Shown here: one piece after another, positions 15,998 to 24,199 of the stretch
Position numbering within the stretch: the first letter of the stretch is position 1
Layout: the number at the start of each line of letters is the position of its first letter
Origin: Paradesulfitobacterium ferrireducens
Lineage (GTDB): Bacteria > Bacillota > Desulfitobacteriia > Desulfitobacteriales > Desulfitobacteriaceae
Assembly: GCF_017310645.1 (NCBI RefSeq)
Contig: NZ_JAFLRH010000031.1
Coordinates: 1-44,948 of the forward strand
DNA length: 44,948 nucleotides
Direction of reading: 5' to 3'
Program-made: the position numbers and the translations under genes
The notes under the pieces: generated by a model
The model's database searches: none
Seen by the model: only the letters and a program-made list of their open reading frames with translations
What the model was told of the DNA's origin: nothing

Positions 15998-17060
15998 GGT
16001 AATAGGTATCCCGTTCCACCGGAATCAGCCCAGCTTCCCGAATTAACCGGATAAGCTCATCTTCTGTCTGCATTTGCGGGCTGGTCGCGCCGGCCGTATG
16101 GTAAATCTTTTCTTCCCGGACCACTCCATCGAGATCATTGGCGCCAAAAGTCAGGGCCATTTGGGCGGTGGCAAGTCCGGATGAGACCCAGTAAGCCTTA
16201 AGATAGCGGAAATTATCCAAGATCAGGCGGGCGGTGGCAATAACCTTTAAGGTGCGTAAGGCACTGGCCTGGGTGATATGTTCGAATTGCGTGTGGCGGG
16301 GGTGAAAAACCGTGGGAATTAGAGCATAGAAGCCTCCGGTTTCATCCTGAAGCTGGCGTAGCTGCAGCAAGTGGTCAATCAGCTCTTCATCGGTTTCAAT
16401 AATTCCGTAAAGCATATTGGCATTCGATGGAATGCCCAGTTGATGAGCCGTCCGGTGAATTTCAAGCCAACGCTCTCCGCTGAGTTTGCCCGGACAGATT
16501 TGCGCCCGGACCCGCGGGCTGAAATTTTCCGCTCCCCCACCGGGAATAAAACTGAGGCCTGCTGATTTGAACTGCTTGAGAATCTCGGAAACTGATACCC
16601 CTTCCATTTGCGCAAAATAATCATATTCAGCCGCAGTGAAGGCTTTAATGCTAACCTCGGGTACCGCTTCTTTGACTTTTTGAACCAAATCCAGATAATA
16701 CGAAAAAGGCAAATCCGGATGGATTCCTCCGACAATATGGATCTCAGTTGCACCTGACGCACCATATTTTTTTGCCTTTTCAACCACTTCCGGTACGGAC
16801 ATGGTGTAGGAACCTTTATCTTCCTTGTCTTTGCCAAAGGCACAGAAACCGCAGCGAACTTTGCACACATTGCTGTAGTTTATATGGGCATTATTATTAA
16901 AGAACGCCTCATCCCCTGTCAGGCTCCGCCGTTTTTCATTCGCAAGATAGCCCAAACCTAAAAAATTATTGGTTTGCAGAAGTTTAAGGCCGTCTTCCCT
17001 TTCGAGCCGTACCCGGTTTTCCACTTTGGCAAATATATCTTCAAGACCTTTAGAAATCAC
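15975..17060 (-). CDS. mqnE: aminofutalosine synthase MqnE (radical SAM)
   Basis: Second enzyme of the futalosine route to menaquinone: it joins the enolpyruvyl product of MqnA to SAM-derived adenosyl, giving aminofutalosine. 361 residues. The radical SAM cluster is C66-x3-C70-x2-C73 (NVCKVRCGFCAF), and GGGAENFSPRVRAQICPGK is characteristic of MqnE against its relative MqnC. No other mqn gene is in the window. Downstream genes (MFS, phosphodiesterase) overlap or abut and are probably co-transcribed, without an obvious link to quinone synthesis. Confidence 0.92.
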   Translation of the reverse strand: MISKGLEDIFAKVENRVRLEREDGLKLLQTNNFLGLGYLANEKRRSLTGDEAFFNNNAHINYSNVCKVRCGFCAFGKDKEDKGSYTMSVPEVVEKAKKYGASGATEIHIVGGIHPDLPFSYYLDLVQKVKEAVPEVSIKAFTAAEYDYFAQMEGVSVSEILKQFKSAGLSFIPGGGAENFSPRVRAQICPGKLSGERWLEIHRTAHQLGIPSNANMLYGIIETDEELIDHLLQLRQLQDETGGFYALIPTVFHPRHTQFEHITQASALRTLKVIATARLILDNFRYLKAYWVSSGLATAQMALTFGANDLDGVVREEKIYHTAGATSPQMQTEDELIRLIREAGLIPVERDTYYHVIKRYE

Positions 17061-17196
17061 GGAAGTTCCTTCTTTCTAGTTTTTATTGTGCATCTGATTG
17101 CTGTGACGTATCCGTAGAGTAATCCTATGCATTTTATAATTATAACATAAATTTTGAGTACGCTGACAAGACTAAAAAGAGCGTATCACACTGGCA

Positions 17197-17225
17197 GCAA
17201 AAAAAGGACTTTGAGTCCTTTTTTC
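17197..17225 (-). terminator. terminator of the 17247-17621 gene
   Basis: AAAAAAGGACT pairs with AGTCCTTTTTT (17199-17224) around a three-to-four-base loop, giving T runs on both strands. It lies 22 bases past the stop of the minus-strand gene. Confidence 0.88.
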
Positions 17226-17246
17226 GTAAACTAAGAAAATCAAGCT

Positions 17247-17621
17247 CTAATGGAAAAACTTCGACATGTACTGACGTTGGCCTCTTACCGCTTTGCGAAT
17301 CTCATTGGCCACCCGCCAAGTTTCTTGGAGTTCCGGGGTCATTAAATCAATTTTACCGGTTCGCTTATCCAGGAGAATGTCCACTGAGGGTTTTCTTCCT
17401 TCAATTTTTTCTCCCGGATGGATAATGTCAATTCCGATCTTATTTTCGTCATACTCCGGAGGCATCAAATAGTTTAAGACTTCTTCGGTGGCATCAATTA
17501 ATTCGTTGACCTGATCGCCGGGATATCCTTCCCTCATTAAAATATCCTTTACCTGGGCCAGTGGATGATTGAGACTAAGGAGCATCTGGGCGCGTTGTAC
17601 TAAACTGTAGTCGATATCCAT
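17247..17621 (-). CDS. hypothetical protein, 124 residues
   Basis: Not recognised. The N-terminal 50 residues look like a helical UBA or recruitment-type bundle (VQRAQMLLSLNHPLAQVKDILMREGYPGDQVNELI), in which short helices and a G-Y-P turn recur. The rest is charged and loop-rich, ending in a basic helix (ANEIRKAVRGQRQYMSKFFH). The ATG at 17621 follows GAGGTGG. Monocistronic with its own terminator. Confidence 0.7.
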   Translation of the reverse strand: MDIDYSLVQRAQMLLSLNHPLAQVKDILMREGYPGDQVNELIDATEEVLNYLMPPEYDENKIGIDIIHPGEKIEGRKPSVDILLDKRTGKIDLMTPELQETWRVANEIRKAVRGQRQYMSKFFH

Positions 17622-17768
17622 GACGCCACCTCATTTCAATCTTTTTTCTTTACAATTTTAATTTTCCCTTCAACCGTCAAACGAATACTGATACATCTTA
17701 GCTGAGTTGGGTAAGTTGTCCATGTGAGAATTTTTTAGAGAATAAAGATAAGATCGGAGGTTAAATTG

Positions 17769-18212
17769 ATGCTTAAATTCTTAGGGATGCCATTTATCAT
17801 CGCAGCCATCTCAGGAGTGACCATGGCTGTTCAGGGCACAATTAATTCAGCCTTAAGCCAAAAAACCAACTTATTGTTAGCAACTCTGGTTGTCCACATC
17901 ATTGGCACTGTGGTCGCCTTGGCAGTGGTGTTAGCCCGGCGCTCCCCTGTCTTTGGCGCATTCTGGCAGGGAATCCCCTGGTACCTTTACCTCGGAGGAG
18001 TCTTAAGCGTTGTTATCGTCGGCTTGGTGGCCTTAAGCATCCCGAAAATCGGGGTGTGCAATGCCACCACCGCCATCATTATCGGGCAGGTGGGTACAGC
18101 CGTGCTCATTGACCATTTCGGCTGGTTCGGAGTGAAAGCGATCCACTGGAGTCCCTGGCAATTCCTCGGTCTCGGGCTCTTTGCCGCGGGCGCAAAACTC
18201 CTTTTCCGCTAG
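17769..18212 (+). CDS. DMT-superfamily membrane protein (DUF606/YdcZ-like)
   Basis: 147 residues with about five membrane helices covering nearly the whole protein. The opening AAISGVTMAVQGTINSALS and the later ATTAIIIGQVGTAVLIDHFG match the DUF606 (YdcZ) family of drug/metabolite transporter relatives. Transport substrate unknown. ATG 17769 lies eight bases after GGAGG; TTG 17766 is a possible alternative. It stands alone, convergent with the next gene (6-base gap). Confidence 0.85.
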   Translation: MLKFLGMPFIIAAISGVTMAVQGTINSALSQKTNLLLATLVVHIIGTVVALAVVLARRSPVFGAFWQGIPWYLYLGGVLSVVIVGLVALSIPKIGVCNATTAIIIGQVGTAVLIDHFGWFGVKAIHWSPWQFLGLGLFAAGAKLLFR

Positions 18213-18218
18213 CTGTCT

Positions 18219-18734
18219 TTAAGCCCCGCGCGCCCGGGCATCAATCACATTCATATTGGTAATCACCGCATACACTTCGTCGCTCACAATATATTTGCGA
18301 ATTTGCCCATTGGCCGCCAGGATCACTGTATTTTTCACCGTTGCTTTGCTATCACTTTCGATCAACCGCAGTAAAAAAGCGTAGGATTCACTGTTTACCG
18401 CCAGCTGCTGGAACTCGCCATCCGCAACAAAAATAATCCAATATCCTGTGGAAATCTCACTTTTGCCATTGTATAAGGAGTTGCTTACACTTGGAAAAGT
18501 CGGCAGGTTCCACAATTGGGAATCACGTGAATCTGTCTCTGAAGTGGCAGGCAAAGTCACTTCATTTAATGTGTCAGTCACAGCGGCCGGCTCACTGACT
18601 TTGGCATAAACATCTTTAAAAAAATTAGGGAATAACAGGTAACCGGCCACGGCGATAATGACTACCCATAACGCCAGAGCCTGCAAATCCTGCCAGATTT
18701 CATTCCGCGGCGGACGCCCCCAGGAGTTTGGCAT
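18219..18734 (-). CDS. membrane-anchored hypothetical protein, 171 residues
   Basis: Not recognised. A single transmembrane helix (LALWVVIIAVAGYLLFPNFF) follows a short cytoplasmic N-terminus. The extracytoplasmic part has a Ser/Thr-rich linker and a C-terminal alpha-beta domain (YWIIFVADGEFQQLAV ... VKNTVILAANGQIRKYIV). The start ATG 18734 follows GGGAGGGAG. It diverges from uvrC, sharing the intervening 125 bases as promoter region. Confidence 0.7.
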   Translation of the reverse strand: MPNSWGRPPRNEIWQDLQALALWVVIIAVAGYLLFPNFFKDVYAKVSEPAAVTDTLNEVTLPATSETDSRDSQLWNLPTFPSVSNSLYNGKSEISTGYWIIFVADGEFQQLAVNSESYAFLLRLIESDSKATVKNTVILAANGQIRKYIVSDEVYAVITNMNVIDARARGA

Positions 18735-18859
18735 ATTTCTCCCTCCCGAACTCTAAATCCATTCACCCTTTCAGAAGATTATACGAGCGACTCCTGCTCA
18801 TTATGTTTATTAACTTGCATCCCTGCACTAAACCCACTAGAATAAAGGACAAGCGGGGT

Positions 18860-20638
18860 GTGCATATTATGGAGATGCTGCGTCAAAAACTCAGCTTATT
18901 GCCGGAAAAGCCCGGGGTCTATTTGATGAAAAATTCGGACGGGCATATTATCTATGTGGGGAAGGCAAAGGTCTTAAAAAACCGCGTCCGCTCGTATTTT
19001 AGCGGCTCCCATGACGGCAAGACCCAAAAACTGGTGAGTCAAATCGCGGATTTTGAATATATCCTGACGGAATCCGAAGTGGAAGCTTTGGTATTGGAAT
19101 GCAATTTAATCAAAAAACATAACCCGAGATATAATATTCTCCTGCGTGATGATAAAACTTATCCTTACATTATGATCACCCAGGAAACGCATCCGCGCAT
19201 GCTGGTTACACGCAATGTTGACCGCAAGAAAGGAAAATATTTCGGACCCTATCCCAGCGCCGGTTCGGCCAGAGAGGCCGCCCGGCTCTTAAACCGTCTA
19301 TTCCCGCTGCGCAAATGCCGCCAGCTGCCGGCGCGCCCCTGTCTCTACTATCACCTGGGTCAGTGCCTCGGCCCTTGTGTGGAAGAAATTGCGCCCCACC
19401 GGTATGAGAACATCATAAAAGACGTTCAGTCCTTTTTGCGGGGAGGACAGGAGCGGATTGTCCGCTGGCTCGAAGATAAGATGCTTAAAGCCTCGGAGGA
19501 ATTACAATTTGAGCGCGCCACGGAATACCGCGACCTGATTCAGGACCTAAAGCGTCTCGGGGAAAAACAAAACATCACCCTTACTGATTTTATTGACCGG
19601 GATGTGGTCGGGTATGCCGTCCTGGAAGACCAGATGTGCATCCAGATCTTCTACCTGCGTCAGGGAAAGCTCCTCTCCCGGGACAGTTTTATCTTCCCTT
19701 ATTACGAGGATGCGGAAGATGCTTTTATCTCTTTTGTCGCTCAGTTCTACACCGAGCACCCGGTTTGGCCCAAAGAAATCCTGATCCCGGAACTGTCCAA
19801 CTCCATTCTGGAGAAGTTGTTTCCGGTGACGGTTCCGCATAAAGGGAAAAAACGCGAACTCCTGCAATTGGCCCACGACAATGCTCTCACTAAACTGGAA
19901 GAGGAAAAGGCTTTAGCCGGTCTCACCCGGGACAAAGCGAAAGAAGGATTAGACGCACTCGGCCGGAGCCTGCAAATCCCTGCCCCCCGTGTGATCGAAG
20001 CTTTCGATATTTCTAACACGGCGGGAACCCACACAGTCGCCGGTATGGTTCAGTTTCTGGAAGGAAGTCCTTGGCGCTCAGGTTACCGCAAGTTCAAAAT
20101 CCAAGACCTGGAACAAAATGATGACACCGCCGCCATGAAACAGGCCGTTACCAGGCGCTACACCCGCCTGCAGGCGGAGAACCTTCCATTTCCTGATTTG
20201 GTCCTAGTTGACGGAGGCAAGGGGCAAATCAGCGCCGCTAAGGCTGCGCTTTCCTCTCTCAATCTGACCATTCCGATTGCCGGGATGGTCAAAGATGACC
20301 GTCACCGGACCGCAGGACTTTTGAATATTCACGGAGAACTACTTAATTTAGATCAGAGTGCCTTCTATTTGCTGACCCGCATTCAAGAGGAAGTGCACCG
20401 TTTCTCCATCACCTTCCACCGGCAGCAGCGGACCAAGAACATGGTCTTATCCCAATTAGACGGAATTCCCGGAATCGGGGCGCGCCGCCGCCAGCTGCTT
20501 CTGCGTGCGTTTGAGTCTATAGAAAAGATCCGTTCGGCCACAGTCTCTGAGTTGCAGGGTGCCGGCCTGCCGGCTGTCGCAGCCCAAGCGGTATTCTATC
20601 ATTTTCACCCTGAAAAGGAGCATCAGCATGATTCTTAA
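18860..20638 (+). CDS. uvrC: excinuclease ABC subunit C
   Basis: Makes both incisions in nucleotide excision repair after UvrAB finds damage. About 592 residues. Domains in order: GIY-YIG nuclease (PGVYLMK ... HIIYVGKAK), cysteine cluster (CRQLPARPCLYYHLGQCLGPC), UVR motif (EELQFERATEYRDLI), RNase H-like second nuclease (EAFDISNTAGTHTVAGMV, LVDGGKGQ), and a C-terminal helix-hairpin-helix pair. GTG 18860 is chosen since AAAGGA stands nine bases upstream; ATG 18869 is the alternative. The frame is open farther upstream but without family similarity. Confidence 0.95.
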   Translation: MHIMEMLRQKLSLLPEKPGVYLMKNSDGHIIYVGKAKVLKNRVRSYFSGSHDGKTQKLVSQIADFEYILTESEVEALVLECNLIKKHNPRYNILLRDDKTYPYIMITQETHPRMLVTRNVDRKKGKYFGPYPSAGSAREAARLLNRLFPLRKCRQLPARPCLYYHLGQCLGPCVEEIAPHRYENIIKDVQSFLRGGQERIVRWLEDKMLKASEELQFERATEYRDLIQDLKRLGEKQNITLTDFIDRDVVGYAVLEDQMCIQIFYLRQGKLLSRDSFIFPYYEDAEDAFISFVAQFYTEHPVWPKEILIPELSNSILEKLFPVTVPHKGKKRELLQLAHDNALTKLEEEKALAGLTRDKAKEGLDALGRSLQIPAPRVIEAFDISNTAGTHTVAGMVQFLEGSPWRSGYRKFKIQDLEQNDDTAAMKQAVTRRYTRLQAENLPFPDLVLVDGGKGQISAAKAALSSLNLTIPIAGMVKDDRHRTAGLLNIHGELLNLDQSAFYLLTRIQEEVHRFSITFHRQQRTKNMVLSQLDGIPGIGARRRQLLLRAFESIEKIRSATVSELQGAGLPAVAAQAVFYHFHPEKEHQHDS

Positions 20639-20798
20639 CTACCGCGTGGAAATCTGCCGTCAGTGCTACTATAAGCGGACACGCAGCTGTCATTTTAGCG
20701 ACAACTATATTCAAAATTTAAGACCGGGTCCGGCCACTGCTCCGGGTGGTGAGTGTTACCGTTATACTCCGGTGCCTTGGCTGCCCCAGTCTCTATAA
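20628..20798 (+). CDS. 56-residue Cys-rich small protein
   Basis: Not recognised. ATG 20628 overlaps the uvrC stop by 11 bases and follows AAAGGAG. Four cysteines (C10-x2-C13, C21, C48) and several Tyr/Arg suggest a small zinc- or cluster-binding protein. Its ATG overlap implies translational coupling with uvrC, and the M23 peptidase gene follows 41 bases later. Function cannot be inferred beyond likely metal binding. Confidence 0.7.
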   Translation: MILNYRVEICRQCYYKRTRSCHFSDNYIQNLRPGPATAPGGECYRYTPVPWLPQSL

Positions 20799-20839
20799 TT
20801 TTTGCCACAGAATCATGTAAACTTGGAGGAGAAAAATCT

Positions 20840-21727
20840 GTGCGTAAATTTACCATCCTGATTATCCCGGAAGGGCATGCCCGCGCGCGCCAGTTCCGTT
20901 TTTCCGTACGCGGCAAGCGCCTGCTTTTAGGAGCAAGCGTTGGGTTCACCTTACTTGTGAGCCTGCTTTTGGCCCATGATCTGTATCAGAACCACTACAT
21001 CAAAGCCCATGAGCAAAAGTTTGCCCAAATTGATTACTTACAGAAAGCGCTCCAGGCTAAAGATCAAGAAATCGCCCGCCTCACGGAACAAAATATCCAG
21101 ATTACCCAGAACCTTGGCCAAATTAATTCCCTGGAGCAAGAAATATCTTCCATCTTGAGAATAGAGCCAACCAAACAAAATAGTGAGCGCAATTCCGGCA
21201 TGGCTCCGCAAAGTTATGTTCCTTCCCGTTCCACTGACCTGAATGCCGATCTCCTCCAGGCACAGCTTGAGCGTTTTCAGAAGTACCGTTCAGCGGCACT
21301 GACCCGGCAGGATCAGCTTTTACATACTCCCTCAACGCTTCCGCTCGAAGGGGAAATTGCCTCAGATTTCGGCTATCGCAAAAACCCGTTCGGGAGATGG
21401 ACCAGCGAGTTTCACAGCGGTATTGATATCGCCTGTGACTATGGGACAGAGGTTCACGCCACCGCCAGCGGGACCGTGGTCTTTGCCGGATGGGACAACA
21501 TCTACGGCCGCAAAGTAACCATTGATCACGGCAACGGGATTGTAACCTTTTACGGGCACAATGCCCGTCTCTTAGTAAAAGTAGGCCAAGAGGTTAATCA
21601 AGGAGATGTGATCGCCCTCAGCGGCAACTCAGGGCGCAGCACCGGAGCCCATCTCCACTACGGCGTGATCGTGAACGGGGAAAACAGAGATCCCCTGAAT
21701 TTTATGGATACACCAAAGGAGCAGTGA
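20840..21727 (+). CDS. membrane-anchored M23 peptidase
   Basis: Peptidoglycan endopeptidase of the LytM/lysostaphin family. 295 residues from GTG 20840, which follows GGAGGAG; the longer frame has no ribosome site. A basic N-terminus and one membrane helix (LLLGASVGFTLLVSLLLAH) are followed by a coiled-coil (KALQAKDQEIARLTEQNIQ) and the C-terminal M23 domain with zinc ligands in FHSGIDIA and HLHYG. Acts on the outer face of the membrane. Its stop overlaps the bactofilin start. Confidence 0.92.
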   Translation: MRKFTILIIPEGHARARQFRFSVRGKRLLLGASVGFTLLVSLLLAHDLYQNHYIKAHEQKFAQIDYLQKALQAKDQEIARLTEQNIQITQNLGQINSLEQEISSILRIEPTKQNSERNSGMAPQSYVPSRSTDLNADLLQAQLERFQKYRSAALTRQDQLLHTPSTLPLEGEIASDFGYRKNPFGRWTSEFHSGIDIACDYGTEVHATASGTVVFAGWDNIYGRKVTIDHGNGIVTFYGHNARLLVKVGQEVNQGDVIALSGNSGRSTGAHLHYGVIVNGENRDPLNFMDTPKEQ

Positions 21728-22158
21728 TTGATTTGTTTAACAAGAATTCCTCCCGCCTAAGCACGGACATAACCTTTATTGCCCAAGACTGTGAAATTAC
21801 CGGAACACTTACTATCAAAGGAGATGCCCGCATTGACGGCCAAGTGGAAGGCGGGATCAAAGCCGGAGGGGAACTGACCATCGGCCCAGGGGCTAAGGTA
21901 AAAGCCAACATTGAAAGTAAAGCCGTCAGCATTGCCGGGGAAGTTCACGGGGATGTGAAAGCCTTTGAGAATCTTGAACTGGCCGCCAGCGCCCGGCTGT
22001 ACGGGGATATCCATACCAAGCAGCTTAAAATTGAACAAGGGGCACGCTTCGTCGGCTCCAGCCATTTGCTGGAAGACACGGGCAGCATTGCCGAGATTGG
22101 CACCCAGGGTTCCAGAGGACGCCAGGAGAAAGAGAAAAAACGGCTGAGTGAAGCGTAA
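21724..22158 (+). CDS. bactofilin (polymer-forming cytoskeletal protein)
   Basis: 144 residues, one bactofilin (DUF583) domain: a right-handed beta-helix with hydrophobic repeats (CEITGTLTIKGDARIDGQVEGGI, then GELTIGPGAKVKANI, GEVHGDVKA). Bactofilins polymerise without nucleotide and often place cell-wall enzymes. GTG 21724 overlaps the TGA of the M23 peptidase by three bases; TTG 21733 is another possible start with better spacing from AAAGGAG. The coupled pair M23-bactofilin is a known arrangement in bacteria. Confidence 0.93.
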   Translation: MIDLFNKNSSRLSTDITFIAQDCEITGTLTIKGDARIDGQVEGGIKAGGELTIGPGAKVKANIESKAVSIAGEVHGDVKAFENLELAASARLYGDIHTKQLKIEQGARFVGSSHLLEDTGSIAEIGTQGSRGRQEKEKKRLSEA

Positions 22159-22186
22159 TAGCTACAAAACGTTATTAAAACCTAAA

Positions 22187-22243
22187 GGCTGTTGACAATT
22201 TAACATTGTCAACAGCCTCCGGCGATTAATCCGCCTTTTTTGA
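22187..22243. terminator. bidirectional terminator region, bactofilin/NlpC
   Basis: GGCTGTTGACAAT (22187-22199) pairs perfectly with ATTGTCAACAGCC (22205-22217); on the minus strand it runs into TTTAGGTTTT. A second short hairpin (GGCG/CGCC) with six T follows on the plus strand, ending near 22242. Together they separate the two convergent wall genes. Confidence 0.82.
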
Positions 22244-22254
22244 TCGGTCACATC

Positions 22255-22998
22255 TTACATTCTGCGGGCACCCAAATAGCGGCTCTTATAGTAGCTGTCA
22301 TTCAAGCTGGTGGTGCGCACCCCGCTGTCAGAAGCATGTACAAACGTGCCATTCCCTACGTAGATCCCTACATGGGAAGCTCCTTTAGAATATGTCGTGA
22401 AGAACACTAAATCCCCCGGCTGCAAATCCTGCTTGCTCACGGGAGTTCCGCTGTTGAACTGAGTATAAGATGTGCGGGGAATGGAAATCCCGGACGCCTT
22501 ATATACATACTGCGTAAAACCTGAGCAATCAAACCCTTTTCTGGTGGTACCACCGAAAACATACGGTATGCCCTGCAGGCTTAAGGCTGTACTGACAATT
22601 CCGGATGCACTGGCGCCGCCGCGAGAAACCTGTTTTGCAGGCTCCGCTTTAGCCACTTGCACTGGTCTTTGCGGTAAGGCCTTTTTCGTTTCTGGAGCTT
22701 TTTTTGTTGTCTCCGAAGCTTTTTGTGTTGAAGTTGCTGCCTGCACTGTGCTGGGAGCTTTCGTCGCTGCTATTTTTACTGCTTCTTTAACATAGTCACT
22801 AGCGGCCACATTCTTAGCGGTGAATCCCAACTGTTGACTCACAATCGGAGCCTGTGTCCCGATCAAGGTTGGGGTAGAACTTAAAGCCACCCCGGTCTGA
22901 GCCGCGGCCGTAGGAACGGAACCTAATCCCGGCATGCTGCTTAATAAGAGCACACCTGAAAGGGCGACGCTCCCTAGCCAAATTCGTCCAGAATACAC
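22255..22998 (-). CDS. secreted NlpC/P60 peptidoglycan hydrolase
   Basis: About 247 residues. N-terminal signal helix (WLGSVALSGVLLLSSMPGLG) and an Ala/Thr/Lys-rich linker to about residue 130 precede a C-terminal NlpC/P60 domain. In the longer frame (GTG 23010) the catalytic residues are Cys162 (GFDCSG), His213 (ASHVGI) and His225. Cleaves D-Glu to diamino-acid bonds of stem peptides outside the cell. The start GTG 22998 follows AAAGGTGG. It sits behind a c-di-AMP riboswitch, a usual arrangement for this type of hydrolase. Confidence 0.92.
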   Translation of the reverse strand: MYSGRIWLGSVALSGVLLLSSMPGLGSVPTAAAQTGVALSSTPTLIGTQAPIVSQQLGFTAKNVAASDYVKEAVKIAATKAPSTVQAATSTQKASETTKKAPETKKALPQRPVQVAKAEPAKQVSRGGASASGIVSTALSLQGIPYVFGGTTRKGFDCSGFTQYVYKASGISIPRTSYTQFNSGTPVSKQDLQPGDLVFFTTYSKGASHVGIYVGNGTFVHASDSGVRTTSLNDSYYKSRYLGARRM

Positions 22999-23015
22999 TA
23001 AATTGTCCACCTTTC

Positions 23016-23137
23016 TGAGCTTACGAGGTTAGTTGACGGGTTCGGGTAGGAAGGTGTAAGACCCGGCGCACTGTACGCGCTTCACCCCAAGGAAAAAAAT
23101 CCCCCGTTCCGGATCAACCGGATTCAGCTTTTTCTTG
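23016..23137 (-). promoter_or_regulatory. c-di-AMP riboswitch (ydaO-yuaA type)
   Basis: Minus-strand leader of the NlpC gene. The conserved blocks of the ydaO class appear in order: GCTGAATCCGG, GGAACGGGGGA, TTGGGGTGAA, GCGCCGGGTC, then ACCTTCCTACCCGAACCCG and AACTAACCTCGTAAGC close to the start codon. In this class c-di-AMP binding turns expression off. A terminator form is not obvious; folding would show whether control is by premature termination or by blocking the ribosome site. Confidence 0.92.
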
Positions 23138-23267
23138 TCCTTAATAAGAATTCGAGACAGACTCCCTATTTCCTTCTTTTTTATTAATTTTTCATTAAGG
23201 AAAAATTAACTATAGGAATAATAAAGGACCCTCTGTACAATAATATGTTAAATAACTTGAAAATGAT

Positions 23268-23306
23268 TCTAAAAACAGTAAAACACCTCTCGCATAAGAG
23301 AGGTGT
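23268..23306 (-). terminator. terminator of the long structured RNA
   Basis: ACACCTCTC (23283-23291) pairs with GAGAGGTGT (23298-23306) around a six-base loop. On the minus strand the hairpin is followed by TTTACTGTTTTT; the plus strand has no T run, so it is directional. Confidence 0.88.
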
Positions 23307-23889
23307 GTTCCTAGGATCAAAGGACACAACAAGTCAATATTGCGGCTTAGGTCAAGTAGGTTTTCCCACTGGGCTCCCCATAGTTTCCCATAAGGCGGTT
23401 TCCCCTTTCTCCCAGCCTAAGGTGTCGCCAGCACTTAGAACTTGATCGCCACTTAGTCCGCACTTCAGTCCTTGCTGCTTGACGCTCTAGAAGTTTCCTT
23501 AACACTGTTCTGTCACCTTAGCCTCTTTTGCAGGAAAGAATTTCCGGCAGATTGAATCATGTTGGCCAACATCATTCAATCCCTTTTGCCTTCCCAACTT
23601 TCCCACTCAAGGCAGGCTACACTGCACTAAGTTCCTTCCTAATGCAGGTTCATCCCTAAGCCGTAACTTTTTCAAGCCACGAACTTAGGCCTCCACGAAT
23701 AAGGGTAGCGCCCACATGCCATTGCGGATCCCCCTTATTCTTAACTCCCAGCAGCAACCCTCAACTGGGCGTCGAAAGCCACCACCAGGAACTTCATCGG
23801 TATGCCCTTAGCGGATTCTTAGGCCCGCCTTCAGATGTCATAGAGTGCACTAGAATAGCGCTCCGTGATCCAAGGAAGAGAATTAACGT
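23270..23889 (-). ncRNA. about 620-nt structured RNA, possibly OLE RNA
   Basis: There is no long open frame of coding character, but the stretch has GC near 50% between AT-rich flanks, its own promoter and a directional terminator. Paired segments are seen on the minus strand: GAATAAGGG...CCCTTATTC, GGCCTAAG...CTTAGG, CCCAG...CTGGG, and a 32-base inverted repeat GATTGAAT...ATTCAATC. Size, lineage (anaerobic Clostridia) and structure fit OLE RNA, a large membrane-associated RNA. I find no domain V of group II introns, no RNase P P4 block and no tmRNA tag. Against OLE: no oapA-like gene is adjacent. Existence as an RNA gene is well supported; the class is a guess. Confidence 0.62.
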
Positions 23890-23895
23890 AAATAA

Positions 23896-23923
23896 ATTTT
23901 ACATCATTAAATGTTTTTTGCAA
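23896..23923 (-). promoter_or_regulatory. promoter of the long structured RNA
   Basis: Minus-strand TTGCAA (23918-23923) and TAAAAT (23896-23901) with a 16-base spacer. Transcription would start near 23889, just before the structured region. Confidence 0.6.
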
Positions 23924-24199
23924 AAAAGCTCTCTTACATTCATTATTAAGCTTAAGCCCAAAATAGAATCCTGGCAGAAATAAAATATTGTTTTAATCTT
24001 AAATTTGCGCTTAAATGGCTGGAATTAGCCGAAATTCAGGAGATCTATAGGACATTAAAAAACAACCCTCTCATTTAACTCAAGTTGGCGCAAATCAGAA
24101 CTCAAATTAAAAGCCAGTTGAAAAACCAAACAATCAGTGGTGACGCTCCTAAAATTCCAGAATTCAGCCTCCTGACTCCTAACTCCTGGATAGCTTAAT
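23924..24199. other. AT-rich intergenic stretch, nothing recognised
   Basis: Between the structured RNA promoter and the end of the UPF0210 gene. It contains short inverted repeats (for example GGCT...AGCC at 24017-24030) but no open frame with a ribosome site and no clear terminator. Confidence 0.5.

Noticed and set aside
17258..17266. Reverse 0A-box match TTCGACA
   Set aside because: It lies in the last codons of the 17247-17621 gene, not in a promoter.
23270..23889. Group II intron, RNase P or tmRNA
   Set aside because: No domain V with its GAAA loop, no RNase P P4 blocks and no tag-peptide frame were found on either strand.
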